Origin: CAZHGD01 sp964531735
GTDB taxonomy: Bacteria; Armatimonadota; UBA10988
DNA length: 42,843 bases
Reading direction: 5' to 3'
Assembly: GCA_964531735.1 (NCBI GenBank)
Contig: CAZHGD010000051.1
Span: 1-42,843 of the forward strand
Shown: positions 6,511 to 14,742 of the stretch, in pieces
Position numbering within the stretch: the first letter of the stretch is position 1
Layout: the number at the start of each line of letters is the position of its first letter
Position numbers and translations under genes: made by a program
The notes under the pieces: model-generated
The model's input: only the letters and a program-made list of their open reading frames with translations
The model's database searches: none
Told to the model about the DNA's origin: nothing

Positions 6511-9501
6511 TCACCGCTCCAGCACGATCTCGCCCGCGCTCTCCACGCGGAAGATCTCCGCGCCGGTGCCGACCCAGGCGATCCATTGGTCGACGCCCTT
6601 GTGGAACAGGCCGAGGTTGAACCGCAGACGCTTCACCTGCGCCTGCTGCGGCCCGAGCACGGACAGCGGCAGGCGCCATTCGGCCGTCCACTGGTCACGC
6701 CCGGCCTTGGTGGCGCACTGGCCCTGCTTCTCCAAGGTGGCCATCTGCCCCGCGCTCGCGCCGCCGGCCGGATGCGGCCAGAAGCTGCCGTTGGCCGACC
6801 CGTAGAGCATGAAGATCGGCGTGGTCACCGCGTCGGTGCCGCTCTGGAAGGCGACTTCCATGCCGTCGCCACCATACGGCGCGGTGGCCGGCTGCAGACG
6901 GTAGTTCGGCGGCGTCACCACGCGGATGGCCAGGTACAGCCAGTCGCGGTCACAAGCTGCCAGCGCGAACGACTTCGGGCCGCCACTGGGGCCGCCTTGT
7001 GGCGACTGCTCCAGGGCCACCACGCGCCGTTGGTCGGACCAGGGCCATTCCTCCACGGCACCGTCGATGGCCAGGCCGGTCGGCGGCGCCGGTGCCCGCA
7101 GCAGCGCCTTGGCCGGCGGCGGCAGCGGCGTCACCGCGGTGGGCGGCGGTGTCTTGCTGGCCGCGCCGCCGGTCGGTGGCGCCGTTTGGCAATCGACGAA
7201 CTGGTTGCCCTCGGCGCGCCCCGCGGCCCACAGGCCAGGCGCGTTCTCGGCGACCACCGCCGTGCAGTTGCTGAACACGTTGTCGCGGCAGTGCCAGCGC
7301 GGCGGCTGACCCAGCGCGTCGGGCCAGAGGGCCAGCGCCGCCGCGCCCGCTTCGTTGAAGCCGCTGACGCGGTTGCGCTCGAGTTGCACCGCGCCGCGCA
7401 GCTCCAGCGCCTGCTTCACGCCGCGCGTGGCGCCGCGGCTGACCAGGTTGTCGGCGAAGATCGTGGTCGGCCCACCGTACACATCCAGCACCACCGGGCT
7501 GAGACAGTCGGTGATGGTGTTGGCCCGCATGGTCCAGCCCGGCCCGCGCGGTCCAAACACTTCGAACGCGTCGCCCACCTTGACCTCGCGCGGCGCGGTG
7601 AGCCTGAACACCGCCTGGTCCGCGTCGAACGCCTCGATCACTGAGGTGCCCGCCGGCTGCGAGCCGCGGAACCAGACCAGGTTCCAGCCGCGGTAGCCGT
7701 GCGACCGCCGGCGCTCCAGCGGGATGCGCCCGCTGTCGGCGCGGAAGCTCCGCGCGTCGACCACGGCGCTGACCACCGAGCGCAGCCGATTGCCGGCCAG
7801 GCCGACGCCGCAGCCGCGGATGAGGTTGTCGTGAACGTCGAGATCGACCGCCGGCTCCGACAGCCGCACACCGGTCACCTTGGCGTCCGGCTCGCCGCGC
7901 ACCAGCACCTGGTTGTCGCTGACCGTGACCTGCGAGCCGGAGACCATCACCGCGTGACGCGGCAGGTTGAACTGCCCGACAGCCGTCATGTCGAACAGGT
8001 TGCCGCTGATCAGACTCTGGCCGGCGGGCAGTTCGCGATCGCTGGCGTGGCCGCTGATCTCCACGGCCGAGGTGCCGAAGTTGACGAACAGGTTGTGCTT
8101 GATGATCACCTGCGTGGCGCCGCCGGCCGCGCGCACCGCGCAGCCGCCGTAGTTGACGCCTTCCTCGAACACGTTGTCGGCCACGATGTGCTGCCCGCTC
8201 GGCAGGATCTCGAAGCTCGCGTCGCGGCTGCGAATGTTGCCCATGGCCACCGTGCCGCCGTTGCGCACGTAGTTGCCGCTGAACTGCACGAACCGCGACG
8301 CGCCTTCCCACGAGCAGCCGCCGACGTCACGGATGCGGCATTGCAGCACGCGCGTGTTCTCGGCGAAGTCGTTGTTGTTGAAGGCGTTGCGGCCGCAGTC
8401 CTCGACGCTGCACCGCAGGTAGGTGATGGCCTTGCTGTACTGCTTCGGCTCGGGCCGGTCACCGCGGCGGCCGGGGCCGCCGGAGTAGAAGCACTCGCCG
8501 GACATCCGCCGCGCGTGGCAGTTCTCCACCAGCACGCGCTCGGTGCCGCTGACGTGCAGCGCGGCGCAGAACTTGTAGTAGAAGCCCCACAGCGCGGTGC
8601 CGCCGAAGGTGCGCAGAACGCCGCACTGGTCGCGGTCGGCATAGCCGGTGTGGCCCAGCATGGCCAGATCGCGCAGCGTCACCTCGGTGCCATTGCGCAG
8701 GCTGACACAGGCGCCTTCGCCCTCGCTGATGTCCAGCACGGTGTCGACACTGCTGGCGCCCTGAATGGTCAGGCTGCCGGCGTTGGCCACGGTCAGCGGC
8801 TTGGCCAGGCGGTAGCAACCGACGGGCAGGTAGAGGTTCTTCTTCTCGGCGATGGCGCGGTCGATGGCGGCCTGCAGCGCCAGTCCGTCGTTGTGCCGCA
8901 CCACCGCGTCGCCGGCGCTGCGATTGGCCGGGTCCTTGAGCGTCAGGACCTGGCCCTCGATCTTCTCGATGGTCGACAGCAACTGGTCCCGGTAGGAGAT
9001 CACCACCGAGTAGCCGTCGGCCCAGGTGAACGGCTTGAAGCGCACTTCCAGGCCGTTGGCCAACGGCTGCCAATCGAAGGTGATCTTGGTCCCGCCGCCG
9101 CGCCAGTTGCGGCCGAGATCGTCGGTCCAGCGGAACGACAGCGGGTCGGCGCGATCGATGTCGAGGATCAGCACCAGCCAACTGCCTTGGCTGCCGTCGT
9201 ACCCGCGCACTTCGGCCAAGTCCTTCAGCGGACCCGACGAGGAGTACTTGGCGCGCGGACCCCACAGGCTGGAGTAGCTGGTGTGCACGTTGCACCGGCT
9301 GACCATGACGCCCTGGCCCACCTTGAAGTCGCCGACGTCCTTGACGGTGACCTGCCTTGCTCCGGCGGTGGTGGTGGCCGGCGTGGCGAACTTGGAGCCC
9401 GAGGCGCCGAGTTCGCCGGCGTTGAGCCAGGTGCCGGCGGATTGGGCCGGGGCGAGGGTGGACCAGGCGAGCAGGGCGAGCGCGGCGACCAGGTGGCGCA
9501 T
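6511..9501 (-). CDS. Secreted right-handed beta-helix protein with C-terminal CBM9-like domain
   Basis: A 996-residue protein with a signal peptide (HLVAALALLAWSTLAPAQS) and AGGAGG upstream of ATG 9501. After an N-terminal region of about 190 residues comes a pectate-lyase-type segment (AIDRAIAEKKNLYLPVGCYRL), followed by many short parallel beta-helix rungs typical of pectin lyase-fold proteins (VLVENCHARRMSGECF, VIIKHNLFVNFGTSAVEIS, MRANTITDCLSPVVLD). The last about 190 residues (from residue 805) resemble a CBM9/DOMON-type carbohydrate-binding domain (GLAIDGAVEEWPW, then GDGMEVAFQSG and EWRLPLSVLG). It probably binds or cleaves a polysaccharide outside the cell; I see no clear catalytic set. 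A Thr/Pro-rich linker separates the two parts. Confidence 0.8.
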   Translation of the reverse strand: MRHLVAALALLAWSTLAPAQSAGTWLNAGELGASGSKFATPATTTAGARQVTVKDVGDFKVGQGVMVSRCNVHTSYSSLWGPRAKYSSSGPLKDLAEVRGYDGSQGSWLVLILDIDRADPLSFRWTDDLGRNWRGGGTKITFDWQPLANGLEVRFKPFTWADGYSVVISYRDQLLSTIEKIEGQVLTLKDPANRSAGDAVVRHNDGLALQAAIDRAIAEKKNLYLPVGCYRLAKPLTVANAGSLTIQGASSVDTVLDISEGEGACVSLRNGTEVTLRDLAMLGHTGYADRDQCGVLRTFGGTALWGFYYKFCAALHVSGTERVLVENCHARRMSGECFYSGGPGRRGDRPEPKQYSKAITYLRCSVEDCGRNAFNNNDFAENTRVLQCRIRDVGGCSWEGASRFVQFSGNYVRNGGTVAMGNIRSRDASFEILPSGQHIVADNVFEEGVNYGGCAVRAAGGATQVIIKHNLFVNFGTSAVEISGHASDRELPAGQSLISGNLFDMTAVGQFNLPRHAVMVSGSQVTVSDNQVLVRGEPDAKVTGVRLSEPAVDLDVHDNLIRGCGVGLAGNRLRSVVSAVVDARSFRADSGRIPLERRRSHGYRGWNLVWFRGSQPAGTSVIEAFDADQAVFRLTAPREVKVGDAFEVFGPRGPGWTMRANTITDCLSPVVLDVYGGPTTIFADNLVSRGATRGVKQALELRGAVQLERNRVSGFNEAGAAALALWPDALGQPPRWHCRDNVFSNCTAVVAENAPGLWAAGRAEGNQFVDCQTAPPTGGAASKTPPPTAVTPLPPPAKALLRAPAPPTGLAIDGAVEEWPWSDQRRVVALEQSPQGGPSGGPKSFALAACDRDWLYLAIRVVTPPNYRLQPATAPYGGDGMEVAFQSGTDAVTTPIFMLYGSANGSFWPHPAGGASAGQMATLEKQGQCATKAGRDQWTAEWRLPLSVLGPQQAQVKRLRFNLGLFHKGVDQWIAWVGTGAEIFRVESAGEIVLER

Positions 9502-9712
9502 GGGATGGGCCTCCTGCGGGAATGAGTTTGGTCAGGCCGAGGGGACTCCTTCTGCCGGAGGCCAACCGGGCAGGAACGGACAACACTGGGGCAGGCTGCG
9601 CAGAGAAGCGATGGCCGTCAACCTGAACGCACGGCAACGCTATTGCTTTGAACAGCCTGCCCCGACTGGCGGCGGGAGCTGAAGGAGCGGTCGCCGCGCG
9701 CCTAGCGGGGCC

Positions 9713-11230
9713 TTAGGGCCGATCCAGATGGGCGTAACTGGTGGCCATGTCGTTGAAATCAAGGCCGAACTCGCTCTTGAGGACGTCTTTCGCAGCGCGG
9801 TTCACCGCCTCGCGAGCGTCGGCTGGGCAGAAGACGTGTGCGCGCCATTTGTGGACTCCGTAGAGCTGTACCCACTGCGTGATCGGCAGCACATCGGCCA
9901 GGGTGACGGGCTCACCGTTGCCCGGTACAGAGATCCACATCCGTTCGGCCTCGCGCATCCGCGGCAGACCCGGCACGTCGAGCCAGACCTCGTGCTTCGC
10001 ACAAGGCTTGCCGGCCTGTTTCCACATCTCAGCAGCGAGGGCGCGCCGGCGCTCGATGTTAGCCTTGCTGGTGCCCGAAAGGTCCACGAATCCGGTCAGT
10101 ATAGATTCACTTTCTTCTTCAGAGATCGTGCTATGCATGGTCTCGGGTGTGGTTGTTCGCGAGATCACGAGCGCACGCTTCCACAACTGGCGCGCGCGAA
10201 TCGCCTTGATCAGGCGCTGGATCTCCGGGCTCTTGCTCAACTCCGGGCGCAGAACAGCATCGTCGGTCAGCCACAAGAAGTCAGCCGGGCACTCCAAGCT
10301 GCGGCCACCCAACTTGCACTTCCTCTCCTGAGCCAGTTCGAAGAGCGCCCAGAGCATGCAGTCCGCTGCTCTCACTTTGTGGTGGTGGTACATAGAAGTG
10401 AACAGCAGCATCTTGTTGAACATGATCTGCGCAAGCGGCGAGGTGCCGGACATTGAACCCGCCAGCCGCGTCTGTCCGTCGTATGAGAGCACATCAATCG
10501 AGGTGTAGAGGCGGTCTAGGTCCACGTTGAGTCGTAGGCCGCTGAACATCCCGTCGCGGGGCATGTAGTCGAGTTTGTCGGCATCAAAAGGACCGTGCAC
10601 GATTTCGCTTTGATATACGCGGTCAGCGCCCAGCATGCCTGCGACCATACTCGCAATGACTTCCGCGTCCAGTTGGCACTTGAACTCTGTGTTGATGGCT
10701 GCCAGTAGGTCACGAAAGGCCGGTGAGCGGATGATCCAGTAGGACAGCACCTCACCGGCACCGCTGTTGGGATACTCGATCTGGGTGGCGTGGGCCATGG
10801 CATCAAAACGGGCAAAGTACTGCTCGCTCGTGTGGCTGAAAGGCCCGTGCCCAGTGTCGTGGAGGATCGCCGCCATGCGGGCGGACGATCTGGTCTCAGG
10901 CCCAAACCGGTTTTCGTCGGGCCGATCGCGCATCTCGCTACAGATACGGGTCGCCTGGAACAGCACACCAAGCGTGTGTTCGAACCGCGAGTGCGTCGCC
11001 GAAGGGTATGTCAGGTACGCCGTGCCAGTCTGGTGAACATGCCGCAGCCGCTGTACTAGCGGCGTGTCGATCACGGCGATCTCGTGCGGCTCCAGCCGGA
11101 ACGTGCCCCACAGGGCGTCGTGCACGATCTTCGGGGCGCTGAACCGCTTGCACCAAGCCGTCTTGTCTTCCGGCAGCATGCTGGCGGCAAAATCCTCCAC
11201 CTTGGTCCGTAGTTCGTCTGTGCCCGCCAT
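9713..11230 (-). CDS. HD-domain dNTP triphosphohydrolase, SAMHD1/YwfO-like
   Basis: A 505-residue protein with the complete HD active site: SRFEH85TLGV, LH124D125TGHGPFSH133, and D218-K219-LDYMPRD226. Aligned by eye to SAMHD1 these match R164/H167, H206-D207, H210, H215, D311-K312, Y315 and D319. YHHHKVRAAD (281-290) resembles the dNTP-contacting helix of that family. The expected reaction is dNTP hydrolysis to deoxynucleoside plus triphosphate. The C-terminal about 200 residues are not recognisable. The gene is visibly less GC-rich, with less third-position G/C, than its neighbours, which suggests transfer. It is 11 bases downstream of a 125-residue partner gene and should be co-transcribed with it. 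Roles could be nucleotide-pool control or, as for some bacterial dGTPases, phage defence (inference). Confidence 0.85.
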   Translation of the reverse strand: MAGTDELRTKVEDFAASMLPEDKTAWCKRFSAPKIVHDALWGTFRLEPHEIAVIDTPLVQRLRHVHQTGTAYLTYPSATHSRFEHTLGVLFQATRICSEMRDRPDENRFGPETRSSARMAAILHDTGHGPFSHTSEQYFARFDAMAHATQIEYPNSGAGEVLSYWIIRSPAFRDLLAAINTEFKCQLDAEVIASMVAGMLGADRVYQSEIVHGPFDADKLDYMPRDGMFSGLRLNVDLDRLYTSIDVLSYDGQTRLAGSMSGTSPLAQIMFNKMLLFTSMYHHHKVRAADCMLWALFELAQERKCKLGGRSLECPADFLWLTDDAVLRPELSKSPEIQRLIKAIRARQLWKRALVISRTTTPETMHSTISEEESESILTGFVDLSGTSKANIERRRALAAEMWKQAGKPCAKHEVWLDVPGLPRMREAERMWISVPGNGEPVTLADVLPITQWVQLYGVHKWRAHVFCPADAREAVNRAAKDVLKSEFGLDFNDMATSYAHLDRP

Positions 11231-11241
11231 CGTGCCCCCCG

Positions 11242-11619
11242 CTACTGCTGTGTCTGGAACACCTCGACAATGGCCGCCGCAAGGGCCTTCACAGCCTCCC
11301 TGTCGGACTCCGGCAGACGCGAGACGACACCCTCACCGTACTTCCCGGTCGCGTGCGCGGAGGCCCTGAAGTACCTGTTAGGAGCGTTCTCGCGGACAAT
11401 CGTGCCGCCGAGATCGAGGACCTGTAGCGCGTCGCGCAACGCGTCAATGTCGTGGTATATCTCATGCCAGCGGAAGACACTCAGTGCTCCGCCGCTTTGC
11501 GCAGCCTCGTTGAACAGCTTCGCCAGCCGTTTGTCGTTCTTTAGCCGCACGCCGCTGCCCACCTCGTGCAACACGGCTACCACTAGGTCGGTAGGGCTCG
11601 TGGTCTGAGTTGCCACCAT
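11242..11619 (-). CDS. Small protein of unknown function, partner of the HD dNTPase
   Basis: A 125-residue soluble protein with no signal peptide or membrane segment. The start is set at ATG 11619, which has GGGAGAG 2-8 bases upstream; the frame stays open upstream to 11796, but that part crosses a large inverted repeat and does not look coding. Composition suggests a helical fold, perhaps with a winged-helix-like segment (FRWHEIYHDIDALRDALQVLDLGGTIVRENAPNRYFRASA), which would suit a DNA-binding regulator or an accessory subunit. I do not recognise the family. It is the first gene after a strong promoter at 11904-11932 and lies 11 bases before the HD gene, sharing its lower GC content. Confidence 0.7.
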   Translation of the reverse strand: MVATQTTSPTDLVVAVLHEVGSGVRLKNDKRLAKLFNEAAQSGGALSVFRWHEIYHDIDALRDALQVLDLGGTIVRENAPNRYFRASAHATGKYGEGVVSRLPESDREAVKALAAAIVEVFQTQQ

Positions 11620-11657
11620 CACTCTCTCCCGTGGCGTGCCAGCATGCGGCACGCTCG

Positions 11658-11719
11658 CCATTGGCGCTACGGCCGGTGTCGAAGGTTGTCGCACAGTGCC
11701 GGACCGTACGCGCCAATGG
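11658..11719. repeat. Large inverted repeat in the leader of the HD cassette
   Basis: CCATTGGCG (11658-11666) is exactly inverted at 11711-11719 (CGCCAATGG). After one unpaired base the arms continue with TACGG/CCGTA, giving about 15 of 16 paired positions. The loop is about 30 bases and includes GTTGTCGCACAGTGCCGG. On the minus strand the structure lies between the promoter and the start of the 125-aa gene, so it would be transcribed as a stable leader hairpin. A remnant of insertion-sequence ends or a MITE is an alternative. Confidence 0.7.
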
Positions 11720-11723
11720 GCAA

Positions 11724-11822
11724 CTAGACTAAGAAGTGTGACGCCGTGCTGAGAATCGACGAGTTCTCGCTGATCATGACGGACTCGTCGCGCCACACCG
11801 CTGACCCACGCGCTCGAGCCAT
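11724..11822 (-). other. Short open frame in the leader, possible leader peptide or gene remnant
   Basis: A 32-codon frame from ATG 11822 (or 35 codons from GTG 11831) ends with TAG five bases before the first arm of the 11658-11719 inverted repeat. It encodes a Ser-rich tail (ISENSSILSTASHFLV). AGGAGG lies 12 bases before the GTG, a poor spacing. A leader peptide or the 3' end of a decayed element are both possible, and it may be noise. Confidence 0.25.
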
Positions 11823-11903
11823 TTCGCGCACAGAACCGGCCTACCTCCTGCCAGAGGACAGCTAATTGTTCTGCCGGACTTGTCCATCTTCTACGACACC
11901 GCT

Positions 11904-11932
11904 ATAATACCACGGTTTCCCCAATATGTCAG
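11904..11932 (-). promoter_or_regulatory. Sigma70-type promoter for the HD cassette
   Basis: Reading the minus strand, CTGACA (11932-11927) and TATTAT (11909-11904) are separated by exactly 17 bases; each box matches consensus at five of six positions. Transcription would start near 11897, giving a leader of about 280 bases before the 125-aa gene. Confidence 0.7.
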
Positions 11933-12106
11933 ATGGCGCCCGGACGATGGTGGACTCGGGGGACGCGCTGGCTTGCCCGCAGGTACAACCGCAGAGCCAT
12001 TCGCCTCATAGGCGCGGCGATCTTGTGCGCCACGCGTCCACTCGTGGTGCGACTCCTGGCTCCGCCACGCGCCCAGCCTGCGCTCCATAGCCGCGCTGCG
12101 TCCCCG
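11933..12106. other. Remainder of gene-poor spacer between the HD cassette and the lectin-like gene
   Basis: The whole spacer is 11620-12106. Beyond the promoter, leader frame and inverted repeat listed separately, I see only a weak dyad at 12027-12050 (GCGCCACG/CGTGGTGC), which could help terminate the gene ending at 12107. No convincing coding frame is present. Confidence 0.4.
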
Positions 12107-13651
12107 TCAGCCCACCGGCTTGTAGATCATCCGCGCGCCATACAGGTACCAGCGCGTGCGCTCGTTGGCCCAGCCGCGCAGCGTGAACAGCCCGCAGCGC
12201 CAGTAGTGGTCGAAGCCGCCACCGTGGACATAGCAGGTCGCCTTGGTGTCCAGGTAGTAGTAGTCGCCGAAGTGATGCCGGCGCAGCGTGTCACTGCCCA
12301 GTTGCGGCGTCTGCTGGGCGTGCGGTACGGCCGTCGCGCCGGCGTTGACGAAGTCCAGCGGCAGGGCCAAGAACGGGCGCTGGGGCTCGAAGGTCAGGTT
12401 CTTCAGGTAGTGGATCTCGCGGTCGCCGCCGACGGTGCCGTTGTCGGTCTGGATTGCTTGGCGCACGCTGACCGGGCGATAGGCGCCGCTGGTCACACCG
12501 CTCTCGTAGCGCTGCATGTCGTCGCACACGTAGGCCGTGCCCTGCGACAGGTTGAGGCCGTCGATGAAGTGCCAGACGTTGCCCCACAGGTTCTCCAGAT
12601 AGCGGTAGCGCACCGCGCAGCGGTAGCGCGCGTCGGGCCCGCCCCCCTGGTCGGCCGTGTGGCCCGATGGGGTGGTCAGCACGTCGCTCCAGCCGGTCTT
12701 CTGCGCCGCGCCGCCGAGCACCAGGTCGGTCGTGGTGTCCACCGGGTCGCCGTCGAAGTAGATCGCGGTCTGCCCGGCGGCCGGCGTGTTCGGGCTGACC
12801 CGCACGATGCTGCGACCGGTGAGCCGCACTGCGTGCGAGCCGTTGTCCACGAGCTGGATGGCCGAGCCGACGAACAGCGCCTGCGCGAACGACGGCCGCC
12901 AGTCGGCCACCACCACGCGGTTGACGCCCTTCTCGGCCAGCACCGACCGGAGCACGTTCTTGGCCGGTTGGTGGATCTTGCCCCAGCCCTGGCCCACCGC
13001 CTCCTGGCAGTTCCGCTGGGCATACTCCACCAGGAACAGGTTCTGCAGCAGGTTGAGGGTGCGGATGTCCAGGATGCCGTAGCCGGGCCCGTTGGCGCGG
13101 GCATCGTTGCGGTACTGCGGCCGCGTACGGTCGGCGGTGGGATAGACGCCCGAGACGCTGACCAGCTTGCCGTCGCGCACGGCGGCTTCATAGGCGCTGA
13201 CGTAGATGTGGTCCAGCTCGCGCCCGGCCTCGACGAACGCCGGATCGACGACGAACCCGGGCAACGGCTGCGCGCTGACGTAGCGGTACTCGTAGCCGTC
13301 GGCCTGGTAGCGGCGGGCGTAGTGCTTGGGGATCTCCACGAAGACGTTGCCGTTGCCGCCGGTCAGCGAGAAGCCCGGCTGACCTTCGTAGGTAATCCGC
13401 GTCGTGCCGTCCGGCAAGGTCAGCACATTGCAGCGGCGCAGGCCGGCAAACGGCGCGAGGCGGTCGAAGTCGGCCGGCGAGAGTCCTGTGGCCAGACCGA
13501 CCCGCTCGCACGGGGCGAGGTAGTCGTTGACCTCATCGACAATCAGCTTCCAGCGGACGCCGTACGCCGGCACGGTCTCCGCCGCCCGGCCGCCGGTGGC
13601 CAGCACGGTCAGCAGCACGATGGCACCGAAGGCGCCTGGCGTTGGTCTCAT
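12107..13651 (-). CDS. Secreted phage-tail/C-type-lectin-like protein
   Basis: A 514-residue protein. The start at ATG 13651 gives a signal-peptide-like segment (AFGAIVLLTVLATGGRAAE); upstream codons in the same frame look non-coding. Residues about 100-225 carry motifs familiar from phage and prophage tail proteins: VEIPKHY (105-111), LDHIYVSAYEA (146-156), LVSVSGVYPT (163-172), LFLVEYAQRNCQEAVG (205-220). LWGNVWHFIDGLN (355-367) and a C-terminal GGF...RCGLFTLRGW...GARMIYKP (478-512) fit the formylglycine-enzyme/C-type-lectin-like fold found at tail-fibre tips and in diversity-generating-retroelement target proteins. It is downstream of, and on the same strand as, a pseudopilin gene. A surface or exported ligand-binding role is inferred. 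No reverse transcriptase or template repeat is visible nearby. Confidence 0.65.
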   Translation of the reverse strand: MRPTPGAFGAIVLLTVLATGGRAAETVPAYGVRWKLIVDEVNDYLAPCERVGLATGLSPADFDRLAPFAGLRRCNVLTLPDGTTRITYEGQPGFSLTGGNGNVFVEIPKHYARRYQADGYEYRYVSAQPLPGFVVDPAFVEAGRELDHIYVSAYEAAVRDGKLVSVSGVYPTADRTRPQYRNDARANGPGYGILDIRTLNLLQNLFLVEYAQRNCQEAVGQGWGKIHQPAKNVLRSVLAEKGVNRVVVADWRPSFAQALFVGSAIQLVDNGSHAVRLTGRSIVRVSPNTPAAGQTAIYFDGDPVDTTTDLVLGGAAQKTGWSDVLTTPSGHTADQGGGPDARYRCAVRYRYLENLWGNVWHFIDGLNLSQGTAYVCDDMQRYESGVTSGAYRPVSVRQAIQTDNGTVGGDREIHYLKNLTFEPQRPFLALPLDFVNAGATAVPHAQQTPQLGSDTLRRHHFGDYYYLDTKATCYVHGGGFDHYWRCGLFTLRGWANERTRWYLYGARMIYKPVG

Positions 13652-13753
13652 GGCGCGGACCGCCTTTCGCAGTGATGGCGACGGCGGCACGGCTCCGTCG
13701 GCGCGATGCGGGCCGATTCGCCGGACCGCGCGACAGTCCTGCGGTGAGGCCAA

Positions 13754-13803
13754 GCCCCGACGGCGGTGACCGCCGCACCGCGCGCGATCACCGCCGTCGG
13801 GGC
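13754..13803 (-). terminator. Perfect 16-bp stem after the pseudopilin gene
   Basis: GCCCCGACGGCGGTGA (13754-13769) and its exact inverse (13788-13803) enclose an 18-base loop, beginning 10 bases after the stop of the 13814-14563 gene. There is no U-tract. It may act as a terminator or 3'-end stabiliser, limiting transcription into the lectin-like gene. Confidence 0.6.
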
Positions 13804-13813
13804 GGCACGAACG

Positions 13814-14563
<750 letters not shown>

Positions 14564-14584
14564 GGGTCAGACCCTCTGGCGCAG

Positions 14585-14617
14585 ACGTTAGTTTGGTGTT
14601 GGCGTTGTGTCAACACC
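14585..14617 (-). promoter_or_regulatory. Possible promoter with overlapping 7-bp dyad between divergent genes
   Basis: On the minus strand TTGACA (14613-14608, perfect -35) is 17 bases from TAACGT (14590-14585, weak -10), placing a start just before the pseudopilin gene. GGTGTTG (14595-14601) and CAACACC (14611-14617) form an inverted repeat with 9-base spacing across the -35 region, suitable for a dimeric repressor. Only the -35 box is strong. Confidence 0.4.
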
Positions 14618-14742
14618 CGAGACGAAGCACCTTACCGCGCAACTCCCCAATGGCGTGGCGTCGGGCTCGGGAGCGTTGCCGTCTGACCGCGGGGCAGGAT
14701 CGCCGGCACTGGTCACGAAGCACGCGCTGCACGAGAGTCACC

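Noticed and set aside
6496..9525. Very long open frames on the plus strand opposite the beta-helix gene.
   Set aside because: They are antisense shadows caused by high third-position G/C; their translations are rich in Arg, Ala, Gly and His without any domain, while the minus strand has a signal peptide and a clear fold.
11620..11796. Longer N-terminus for the 125-aa partner of the HD gene.
   Set aside because: It crosses the inverted repeat, has no ribosome site and looks non-coding, whereas ATG 11619 has GGGAGAG upstream.
11891..12088. 65-codon minus-strand frame in the spacer, considered as a transposase remnant.
   Set aside because: It overlaps the promoter, has no recognisable domain and no ribosome site.
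11933..13675. Long plus-strand open frame opposite the lectin-like gene.
   Set aside because: It is an antisense shadow; the minus-strand product has recognisable phage-tail and lectin motifs and a signal peptide.
13754..13803. A Rho-independent terminator in the strict sense.
   Set aside because: The stem is strong but there is no U-tract, so it is listed only as terminator-like.
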